Source: Endozoicomonas sp. ISHI1 (GTDB lineage: Bacteria; Pseudomonadota; Gammaproteobacteria; Pseudomonadales; Endozoicomonadaceae). Taken from it: DNA of 64,000 nt. Below, in pieces: positions 57,270 through 64,000 of the stretch (its first letter is position 1; every line of letters starts with the position of its first letter). The notes under the pieces were generated by a model. The model ran no database searches, was not told the DNA's origin, and saw only the letters and a program-made list of their open reading frames with translations. A program made the position numbers and the translations under genes. The DNA is taken from positions 124,001 to 188,000 of the forward strand of contig NZ_JAGRPU010000003.1 in NCBI RefSeq assembly GCF_024606225.1. The letters are read 5' to 3'.

Positions 57270-58283
57270 TCAAGCTGCATCCTGCGCCCGTTCCCTGAGA
57301 CTTTCAACCTGCCTGACTGCTTCAAGCAGAACTTCTGATCCGGCGCCTTTTTTATGGGCATTTTCGCTGATATAACGACGGAACTTACGAGCCCCGGGCT
57401 CGCCCTGATATAGGCCCAACATATGACGGGTTATGTGGCTCAGGTATGTGCCTTTTGCCAGCTCGGACTCAATGTAGGGCAGCATTTTCTCAACCACCTG
57501 ATGACGCTCAATCATTGGTTTACCGGTACCATAAAGACGATTATCGACTTCAGCCATCAGATAGGGATTATGGTAAGCCTCCCGGCCCAACATAACGCCG
57601 TCCACACGCTCCATGTGTTGCTCAATCTCAGCAAAGGATCCTATGCCGCCATTGATGATGATTTCCAGATCCGAAAAATCTTTTTTCAGTCGATAAACCA
57701 CCTCGGGCTTAAGAGGAGGAATATCACGGTTTTCTTTGGGAGACAGGCCTTCAAGAATCGCAATACGTGCGTGAACAATAAATGTTTCACAACCGGCTTC
57801 AGCCACTTTACCCACAAAATCCACCAGTTCCTCGTAGGTATCACGACCGTTTATGCCAATCCTGTGTTTCACCGTCACTGGAATATTGACCGCCTGTTTC
57901 ATGGCTTTGACAGCTTCTGCGACGGTTTGAGGTTCTGCCATGAGACAGGCACCTATCCGGCCACTCTGAACCCTGTCGCTGGGACACCCCACGTTCAGAT
58001 TGATTTCATGGTAGCCACATTGTTCAGCATACTGCGCTGACTGGGAAAGATGTTTTGGGTCGTGACCACCCACTTGAAGAGCCAGTGGATACTCTTCAGG
58101 ATTGTGTTTGAGAAAACGCTCTTTATCACCAAATACCAGAGCTCCGGTCGTCACCATTTCGGTATAGAGCAGCGAGCGCTCTGATAATAAACGGTGAAAA
58201 TAACGGCAATGCCTGTCCGTCCAGTCCATCATGGGGGCAACGGAAAACTTACGGTCCAAGGGTTTGAGCTGAGTCACTGGCAT
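57270..58283 (-). CDS. dusA: tRNA-dihydrouridine synthase A
   Basis: A 337-residue flavoenzyme that reduces uridines in the tRNA D-loop. Family marks are RKFSVAPMMDWTDRHCRYF, the catalytic cysteine in NVGCPSDRVQSGRIGACLM, VKHRIGINGRDTY, FIVHARIAILEGLSPKENRD and the FMN-phosphate-binding INGGIGSF. The C-terminus ARKFRRYISENAHKKGAG is typical of DusA. I chose the ATG at 58283; a TTG four codons upstream (58295) is also open. The gene is convergent with the STAS gene. Confidence 0.95.
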   Translation of the reverse strand: MPVTQLKPLDRKFSVAPMMDWTDRHCRYFHRLLSERSLLYTEMVTTGALVFGDKERFLKHNPEEYPLALQVGGHDPKHLSQSAQYAEQCGYHEINLNVGCPSDRVQSGRIGACLMAEPQTVAEAVKAMKQAVNIPVTVKHRIGINGRDTYEELVDFVGKVAEAGCETFIVHARIAILEGLSPKENRDIPPLKPEVVYRLKKDFSDLEIIINGGIGSFAEIEQHMERVDGVMLGREAYHNPYLMAEVDNRLYGTGKPMIERHQVVEKMLPYIESELAKGTYLSHITRHMLGLYQGEPGARKFRRYISENAHKKGAGSEVLLEAVRQVESLRERAQDAA

Positions 58284-58400
58284 AATATTTTTCAAAATTA
58301 GAGAACGAACAATGATATATCAGAAAACCCTGTTCGACATTAAGGGTCACTCATTCACGATCGTGAGATAGCAGAAGCAGCATAAGTAATTTGCCCTGTT

Positions 58401-59573
58401 TTAGGGAGTGGATGTCGCTCTGGCCAGACGGCCAACACCTTCCACTCGGTAGGATTCTGCCATAGCACTAATGAAACAGGCACTGCCAGGTGTCAGTTCA
58501 ACAGATCTTTCTCCAGCTCTGATACACTGATGACCTTCCACACAAAAGAGAATCTCGGCGGCTTTTACCTGAAAAGGTTCACTAGCCTGCTCAGACTGAA
58601 TGACACTAAAAAGAAAATCATCGACAGGAGAGACAAAACGGGTTTCACCATTTTCTTCCCGTTCAGGCTTCAGGTACACATCAGCAGGGGCAACGGTGAC
58701 GAACTCAATGGTCTTGAGCAGCTCGGGTACATCAACATGCTTGCTGGTCAGCCCACCTCTGAGAACATTGTCGGAGCATGCCATGATTTCCAATGCCGTA
58801 CCTTCGAGATAGGTATGGAGTGTCCCTGCTCTGAGGAACATGGCCTGGCCCGGAGTCAGTTCTACAACGTTAAGCAGTAATGGACTGAGAACAGCGATGT
58901 CACCCGGATAGAATTGATTCAGACGACAGACTTCCTGCCAGGCCGGATGATCCGAAGTCTCAGCAAACGACAGAGCAGCAGCAACCAAACAGTCCTTTTT
59001 TTCTTCCTTAAGGCCCATCAGGTGTTCATAAAAAGCCCTGAGTTTGCCTTCTCCAAGCCAGCACAATGCCTCTACCAGCGATTCCAGCCCAGCCATTTCG
59101 AACAAAAAACGCATTTCATCCAGTGACCGGAAACCATTCATGGCTCTGAAAGGTGTCAGGGCGTAGAGCAACTCTGGCTTGTGATTATCATCCCGGTAGT
59201 TTCGATGAAAGGCGTCCAGCGGCACGCCCAGATGATTTTCATGAACAAACCCTGCCAACGCCTGCTGTTTGTTAGGATGGGACTGTATAGACAGCGGCTT
59301 GGCAGCAGCCAGCACTTTGAAAAGAAAAGGCAGCCTGTGACCAAACTTTTCCAGAGATCCTCTACCCAGATGGGCGGCCTGGTCATCCACCAGCGCATTC
59401 AAGGGCACCGGATCATCAACCAGAGCCATAGAAGGTGCCTTCGGATGAGCCCCCATCCAGAGCTCAGCCATTGGCCGACCGGACTCGTTAGCCATACCGA
59501 AAAGTTCACACATAGCATTCTGACTGCCCCAGTCATAATGCTGCACAGGGTTTTCCAATCGAAAGATGGCCAT
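58401..59573 (-). CDS. manA: Mannose-6-phosphate isomerase, class I
   Basis: A 390-residue zinc enzyme that interconverts mannose 6-phosphate and fructose 6-phosphate. It begins MAIFRLENPVQHYDWGSQNA. Zinc-site motifs are visible: IQSHPNKQQA, NHKPELLYAL and HTYLEGTALEIMACSDNVLR, with RGGLTSKHVDVPELL in the C-terminal cupin half. ATG 59573 is preceded by AAAGGGAT; an upstream TTG (59579) is less likely. The length matches E. coli ManA (391). No mannose uptake gene is adjacent. Confidence 0.95.
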   Translation of the reverse strand: MAIFRLENPVQHYDWGSQNAMCELFGMANESGRPMAELWMGAHPKAPSMALVDDPVPLNALVDDQAAHLGRGSLEKFGHRLPFLFKVLAAAKPLSIQSHPNKQQALAGFVHENHLGVPLDAFHRNYRDDNHKPELLYALTPFRAMNGFRSLDEMRFLFEMAGLESLVEALCWLGEGKLRAFYEHLMGLKEEKKDCLVAAALSFAETSDHPAWQEVCRLNQFYPGDIAVLSPLLLNVVELTPGQAMFLRAGTLHTYLEGTALEIMACSDNVLRGGLTSKHVDVPELLKTIEFVTVAPADVYLKPEREENGETRFVSPVDDFLFSVIQSEQASEPFQVKAAEILFCVEGHQCIRAGERSVELTPGSACFISAMAESYRVEGVGRLARATSTP

Positions 59574-59647
59574 AAACAATCCCTTTCAGAGAAATGCAAT
59601 TCTTGAAGCCCGGCTATTAAACATTGGACGCCACATCAACGCCAGCA

Positions 59648-59814
59648 CTAGCAGCCTGTCGGACTTAAGGCTGTCCTACTGCGGTTGCAATAAATTGGTC
59701 TAAAAATTCCTGCTTCTTCGTCAAATAGCTCGCTATTCTCCTCAGAAGCAGAAATTTTTATCCTCAATTTCTTGCAATCCTCGCTACGGACGCTTAAGTC
59801 CGACAGGCTGCTAG
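59648..59814. mobile_element. MITE-like element with perfect 22-bp terminal inverted repeats
   Basis: A 167-bp element bounded by perfect inverted repeats at 59648-59669 and 59793-59814 (ends CTAGCAGCC/GGCTGCTAG). The inside is also nearly palindromic: CTGCTTCT near 59722 pairs with AGAAGCAG near 59744, and TAAAAATT with AATTTTTA. The whole element can fold into one long hairpin. It has no open frame. Such elements are usually non-autonomous transposons moved by a transposase elsewhere in the genome. The 298 bp that follow (59815-60112) hold nothing I can identify. Confidence 0.8.
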
Positions 59815-60112
59815 AAAAAAATTCTATGCCAGACGCTAATTTTCCTGAATCATTCCAGCCCGTATACAGATGATACCGTCAAAAAAATACTAAGCGTCAA
59901 AAGAGTGACAGGCAGAAAGAAATTCGATACCTTAATCGGTAACAGCTGAAGAACATAAGGGGTAGTTTTAAGGCTGTAAGGCTACACAATGATAATTTTG
60001 GATCGGAACAAATAGAAATACTGCATTCATCGACAACTGATTAAACAGGTTACCGCTTTAAACCTTAACCGTTTTAAAGCCCTGAAAAACAGCATCGTAA
60101 AGGAAGACGATC

Positions 60113-60304
60113 ATGTATAATCCAGGACTCGACAGCAAACGTTTATTTGAAGACTCTACCCACCCTGGTGACGCAATAGGCGACATCCGTTATCCGGAAT
60201 ACCTTATCTCCCTTCTTTCAGACAGACATCAGGAGCCTCTGGCCTGTGAAGGATACACCTCCGACTCCCTCTCTCTGACAAATACCCGTCTGCCGCAGGT
60301 TTGA
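60113..60304 (+). CDS. Small hypothetical protein
   Basis: A 63-residue open frame beginning MYNPGLDSKRLFEDSTHPGD, preceded by AAAGGAAGACGATC, a good ribosome binding site. It has no signal peptide or known domain. It lies upstream of, and on the same strand as, the coiled-coil gene (208 bp away). The good start context is the only support. Confidence 0.45.
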   Translation: MYNPGLDSKRLFEDSTHPGDAIGDIRYPEYLISLLSDRHQEPLACEGYTSDSLSLTNTRLPQV

Positions 60305-60512
60305 CATCGCAAAGTACTCTGGAAATCAAGGTCGTACTGTTTTCCAGAGATACTCGAGAAACTCAACTATTCTTCTCTTCAAATTCGACAAAGACGATCT
60401 GGATAAAACACCGAAAGCTTTGGTTATACCAATAGCTCAGGTGTCGATAGCTATTATGAGATGCTCTCCAAACGTCAAGCTCGGGCTGTTAAGGAGTATC
60501 TGAAGAATTCAA

Positions 60513-62372
60513 ATGGTCAGGGAAGGCAGGATGCGTATTTTAGGCAGCGTTTATCATGGCTTGTCCGGATTAGCCCGCACCGTCAAGGATGAGGTGCTTG
60601 CTCGCTTCCGGGGAAAAAAGACTGAAGTGGTCGAACATCCCGTTCGTAAAATGACAGAGAAAAGCTCCCACGCTTCTGATACCCGGCCTCTTGCCAATAA
60701 AAGCCCTGCAGCCAGTGAAAACCCTGTTGCTAGTAAAGGCTACCTTCTGGCCAAAAAACTTACCGATCAGTCACTGCCTGCCCACAAAGTCTCCAGTGTT
60801 GAACTTCCTCCCCGCTTTCCGTACATTGACATCCCGGAAGAAAACCAAAGCGCTTCTGAACCTCCTTCACGAACCAGAAAAATTCTTACAGCCCTGATGC
60901 CGGGCAGCAGCCCGGTACCAGAAAATTCAGATATATCCCTGAAGAAAACCAAAAGATGGCAAACCCGAAGGCTGCGCAAGGGTCTGCAAACCATCAAAAG
61001 AGAAACCGGGCTAGAAGTCTCGATCCGCAGCTTTGATGATCAGGCAGCCGTGCTCAGAGATTTTCTCACGGGTAAACGTGCCACACTGGGTTATCACGAA
61101 ATAAAAGTCTTCTGTGACGATGTTAAAAGTGTAATGACAAACGCAGGCTCACTGCCTGGTCTGATCAAACTGGCGGTGACCAAATACATGATTGTGCTTT
61201 CAGATCTGGGACAGGCTGCTCAGCTCAAATCACTCGGTCAGAGGAGACAACAACTGGCTGAGCGATTCTTACCGGGCCATGATGGTTTTAGAGCGCACTG
61301 TCTGCGCAGAAACATAGATCCGGATTTGCCCCTCAACCTGCACGACATCAGGCGGTTTCAGGAAAAACTGATGGGTTGGCAGGACGAGCTGGGACACTGG
61401 CATAGGGGGCTAATTGAAAGCCCCGAACTCAGTAGTATGGAAGCGTTAAAAGACAGGCTGAAAGTGGAGTTGGAAAGCTTTATCGACAAGATGGAGAGCG
61501 CTGCTCCCGAAGCCGCGCAAGCACCAGCGTCATTAAGCCACGAGCAGTTGCAGGCAGAAATCACCAGACTTTATGACCAACATGGAATCAAAGATTTACC
61601 CGGCAGGCAACAAAATGCAATGGAACAATCCGTAGCTGAGCAACATCCAGTCTTGCAAAGTGCGACCCAATATCAGGTTCAGCCTTCCGGAAACCTTCAA
61701 AACCACACAGTAACTTCCCTTGAAAAAGCCCGCTTGCATCGTTGGGTGTTTGAACAGCAATTAGCCGATTTGAGAGTCCGGAATGATAGACTTGATCACG
61801 ACCTGGAAGCAGTGGAGCAGGAACTCAGACGGGTCACGGAACAGAGACAGGATACATCGAAGGCCATTCAAGACATTCAGGCACGCAAACAAAAGTTACA
61901 AAGAAGAAAAGCCAAGATCCCACACTCTCCCCTGCCCACAGTGATATTAAGAGACAGCAAGGGGGCACAAATAGACTCAGACTTTATGAAAAAACCTGAG
62001 CTTGACGAGCGATCCATAAACCTGCATGTCGTTCGTTGTCAGCCAGAGGTTTACAGGCAGATCAATAATGCGCTTCTGAACACGACAGCGTTTGAAAACG
62101 ACAAAGCCCTGAATCAATTCAAGGATACGATGAGAAGCTTCAGGAATCAGTGCTATCAATATGCCATAGGTGCCAAACTGCCCAGTAAAATCCTCTCGGA
62201 AAATGACACTCAGCTCATCACGAACTCCCGCCAGCGTATCAACAGTGCCATGGAAACCCTTCTGGCAAACCCCGAGACCGCTGACACGACAACAGCCTTC
62301 CACTTTCTCAGGATGCAAGAAGCGATCCTGGATAATTTCCTGAAAATGAACGGTATGAGCGGAGTTTCTTAA
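60513..62372 (+). CDS. Coiled-coil protein of unknown function
   Basis: A 619-residue soluble protein. The N-terminal 150 residues are basic and disordered-looking, rich in Ser, Pro and Lys. Helical segments follow at about 150-330. A strong coiled coil spans about 405-470 (EKARLHRWVFEQQLADLRVR, then RNDRLDHDLEAVEQELRRVT). A helical C-terminal domain (about 490-619) has no known motif. There is no signal peptide. ATG 60513 has AAGGAGT upstream at a long spacing; ATG 60531 is an alternative with GGGAAGG. I recognise no family; the composition resembles secreted effectors of host-associated gammaproteobacteria, but this is weak evidence. Confidence 0.6.
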   Translation: MVREGRMRILGSVYHGLSGLARTVKDEVLARFRGKKTEVVEHPVRKMTEKSSHASDTRPLANKSPAASENPVASKGYLLAKKLTDQSLPAHKVSSVELPPRFPYIDIPEENQSASEPPSRTRKILTALMPGSSPVPENSDISLKKTKRWQTRRLRKGLQTIKRETGLEVSIRSFDDQAAVLRDFLTGKRATLGYHEIKVFCDDVKSVMTNAGSLPGLIKLAVTKYMIVLSDLGQAAQLKSLGQRRQQLAERFLPGHDGFRAHCLRRNIDPDLPLNLHDIRRFQEKLMGWQDELGHWHRGLIESPELSSMEALKDRLKVELESFIDKMESAAPEAAQAPASLSHEQLQAEITRLYDQHGIKDLPGRQQNAMEQSVAEQHPVLQSATQYQVQPSGNLQNHTVTSLEKARLHRWVFEQQLADLRVRNDRLDHDLEAVEQELRRVTEQRQDTSKAIQDIQARKQKLQRRKAKIPHSPLPTVILRDSKGAQIDSDFMKKPELDERSINLHVVRCQPEVYRQINNALLNTTAFENDKALNQFKDTMRSFRNQCYQYAIGAKLPSKILSENDTQLITNSRQRINSAMETLLANPETADTTTAFHFLRMQEAILDNFLKMNGMSGVS

Positions 62373-62464
62373 ATCTCCATAGCGAAAAGTAGATTGTCGT
62401 GATATAAGACACGATTCAGCAGCCTCAGCCAGGCTGATATCCATCTCTTTCGACTCGACACTGT

Positions 62465-63382
62465 ATGTCTTCACAAACCAAAGCCTGTCTTTATGCTCTG
62501 GCCACTGCCCTGATGTGGTCTACCGTTGCCACTGCCTTCAAGCTCACTCTCGACTATCTCGATCCGTGGCAAATGGTGTTCTGGTCGGTATTAACTTCAA
62601 CACTTCTTCTAGGTGGTTTTGTTCTTGCCCAGGGTAAATGGTCCCTACTGATCCAACAGGCCAGAAACCACTTTAGGCTATACATCCTGCTGGGGTTTCT
62701 TAACCCTTTCCTTTACCACATCGTCCTGTTTGGTGGTTATGATCTGTTGCCCGCCCAGCAGGCTCAGGCACTGAATTACAGCTGGCCTCTGGCGCTCACA
62801 TTACTGGCTGTGCCATTACTGGGTAACAAGCTGAGTTTCAAGGATGGCGTCTGTTGCCTGGTAGCCTACCTTGGTGTGGTGATTATCAGTACCAGGGGGG
62901 AGCTGCAAAAACTCAACTTTGACAGCCCTCAGGGAGTTATTCTGATGCTTTCCAGCACTCTGGTCTGGGCTTTGTACTGGATTTTAAATGCCAAAAATGA
63001 GGGCGACTCACAGACTGGCTTGCTACTGTGCTTCCTATTCGGATTACCCTGGATCACAGTGGCTGTTTTCTGGCAGTCCAGTGTCTGGCCTATTCCTCTG
63101 GAAGGTCTCACTGGCGCTTTGTATATAGGCCTGATTGAGATGGGATTGGCCTATATTTTCTGGCTCAAAGCCCTCAAACTCGCAGAAAACACCTCTATCA
63201 TCAGCAACATCAGCTATCTCAGCCCTTTTCTCTCTCTGATATTCATCGCCAACTTTTTGAATGAGAGCATTCATCTTTCGACCTATACAGGGCTTGTTAT
63301 GATTGTCACATCCGTGGTTTTTCAACAAAAAAAACCAAAGACTGAAAAGCCGCCACAGGCTCAGTTAATGAGCAACAATTAA
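62465..63382 (+). CDS. EamA/DMT-superfamily transporter
   Basis: A 305-residue protein with ten predicted helices in two EamA repeats, starting MSSQTKACLYALATALMWST. Typical points are the LDPWQMVFWSVLTSTLLLGG helix, LPAQQAQALNYSWPLALTLL near the end of the first repeat, and LSPFLSLIFIANFLNESIHL in the second. It exports a small metabolite of unknown identity. Its TAA overlaps the ATG of the next gene as TAATG, so the two are coupled. It is distinct from the DMT protein at 53340. Confidence 0.87.
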   Translation: MSSQTKACLYALATALMWSTVATAFKLTLDYLDPWQMVFWSVLTSTLLLGGFVLAQGKWSLLIQQARNHFRLYILLGFLNPFLYHIVLFGGYDLLPAQQAQALNYSWPLALTLLAVPLLGNKLSFKDGVCCLVAYLGVVIISTRGELQKLNFDSPQGVILMLSSTLVWALYWILNAKNEGDSQTGLLLCFLFGLPWITVAVFWQSSVWPIPLEGLTGALYIGLIEMGLAYIFWLKALKLAENTSIISNISYLSPFLSLIFIANFLNESIHLSTYTGLVMIVTSVVFQQKKPKTEKPPQAQLMSNN

Positions 63383-64000
63383 TGGCCAGAAACAGCTACT
63401 TTCAATTCAAACAGTTCAGGGTAGAGCAAAACCAGACTGCCATGAAGATCACCACCGACGCCTGTATCCTGGGCGCCAGAGCAGAGGTGGAAAACAGTCA
63501 ATCCATTCTTGATATCGGTGCCGGAACCGGCCTGCTCAGTTTAATGGCAGCCCAAAGATCAACTGCCTGCATTGATGCGGTTGAACTGGATGATCATGCT
63601 GCTGCTCAGACGCAGCAAAATTTCTCAGCCAGTCCATGGAAGAATCGCCTGACGTTACATCATTGCCCCATACAATCGTTCATGCCTGAAAAGCGGTATG
63701 ACTGTATACTCAGTAACCCCCCTTTTTTTGAGAATGCCTTTAAAGCCCCGTGCTCCAGGCGTTCACTGGCACGCCACACAGACAGTTTGAGTTTTCCGGA
63801 GCTGGCTGAAGCGATTGACAGACTGATGTCTGAGAATGGCAAAGCCTGGATTCTATTACCGGATGAATCCAGCTCACTGTTTTTGAAAGCACTCCACAGG
63901 GCCACTCCCTTGAAGCTGGAACGTACTCTGGCTATTCGATCTTCTGAGACTCATAAAGATCATCGTCACCTATTGGTTCTGGGGCGTTCTGGCTCAGAAT
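63382..64000 (+). CDS. trmN6: tRNA1(Val) A37 N6-methyltransferase, N-terminal part
   Basis: The reading frame is open to the end of the window, so the gene is cut off. It starts MARNSYFQFKQFRVEQNQTA, then MKITTDACILGARAE. The SAM-binding motif I is ILDIGAGTGLLSLM, and the catalytic motif IV is SNPPFF, which marks N6-adenine or amine methyltransferases. The order and the FxFKQFxVxQxxxAMKVxTDxxLLGA start are those of TrmN6 (YfiC), which methylates A37 of tRNA-Val. About 206 residues are visible of an expected 240 or so. Confidence 0.9.
   Translation, partial: MARNSYFQFKQFRVEQNQTAMKITTDACILGARAEVENSQSILDIGAGTGLLSLMAAQRSTACIDAVELDDHAAAQTQQNFSASPWKNRLTLHHCPIQSFMPEKRYDCILSNPPFFENAFKAPCSRRSLARHTDSLSFPELAEAIDRLMSENGKAWILLPDESSSLFLKALHRATPLKLERTLAIRSSETHKDHRHLLVLGRSGSE

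Noticed and set aside
57423-58040. 205-codon plus-strand frame opposite dusA
   Set aside because: It is antisense to conserved dusA codons and has no ribosome binding site; it is a shadow frame.

Overview
The window looks like a chromosomal segment of a host-associated gammaproteobacterium. My best guess is Endozoicomonas or a close relative (Oceanospirillales). This rests on ordinary gammaproteobacterial housekeeping genes (psuG, dusA, manA, mlaA, trmN6, a type I-E CRISPR-Cas locus close to that of E. coli) mixed with very large or eukaryotic-like proteins: a kinase-like plus OTU-like protein, a RING-H2/WD40 protein, a PPxY protein and a helical-repeat protein. The taxon is inference; no rRNA is present.

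Layout. Positions 1-9225 hold metabolic and regulatory genes: psuG tail, a GNAT acetyltransferase, an S1-domain protein, mmsB, a HpaR-like MarR regulator, a cupin, an NhaC-type antiporter, two tandem secreted paralogs, hutG and a fatty acid desaturase. Positions 9701-21512 hold a 1785-residue protein with kinase-like and OTU-like signatures, a hybrid histidine kinase, tRNA-Pro(GGG), a small PPxY membrane protein and a 45-residue-repeat protein. Positions 21844-39200 are a complete type I-E CRISPR-Cas locus on the minus strand: cas3, casA, casB, casC, casD, casE, cas1, cas2, a leader with an IHF site, and an array of about 137 repeats. Positions 43391-52738 are a graveyard of mobile DNA between a LysR gene and tRNA-Arg(CCT): integrase, IS4, traN, traE and traD fragments, an apparently intact ccdAB pair, a broken higBA pair, a regulator plus broken nucleotidyltransferase, and an intact RING/WD40 gene. 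Positions 53013-64000 return to core genes: a FlgM-like protein, DMT transporters, mlaA, a partner-switch pair, dusA, manA, a MITE-like hairpin, a coiled-coil protein and trmN6.

The most striking observation is in the 141-bp gap between cas3 and casA. On the strand opposite to the cas genes lies what appears to be a crRNA-like regulatory RNA. It has a degenerate repeat (6-bp stem plus an 8-nt handle, CTGATCCG against ATGAACCG), a short spacer that begins TTTAATAGTGCGGC, and a second repeat piece that matches the oldest array repeats over 19 nt. That second piece stops exactly at the expected Cas6e cut site and is followed by TTTT. The first 11 spacer bases, and 13 of the first 14, recur 101 bp away, directly after an AAG (a canonical type I-E PAM), on top of the likely casA promoter. 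This is the architecture expected of an RNA that directs Cascade to repress its own operon (CreR-like), here partly overlapping the 3' end of cas3.
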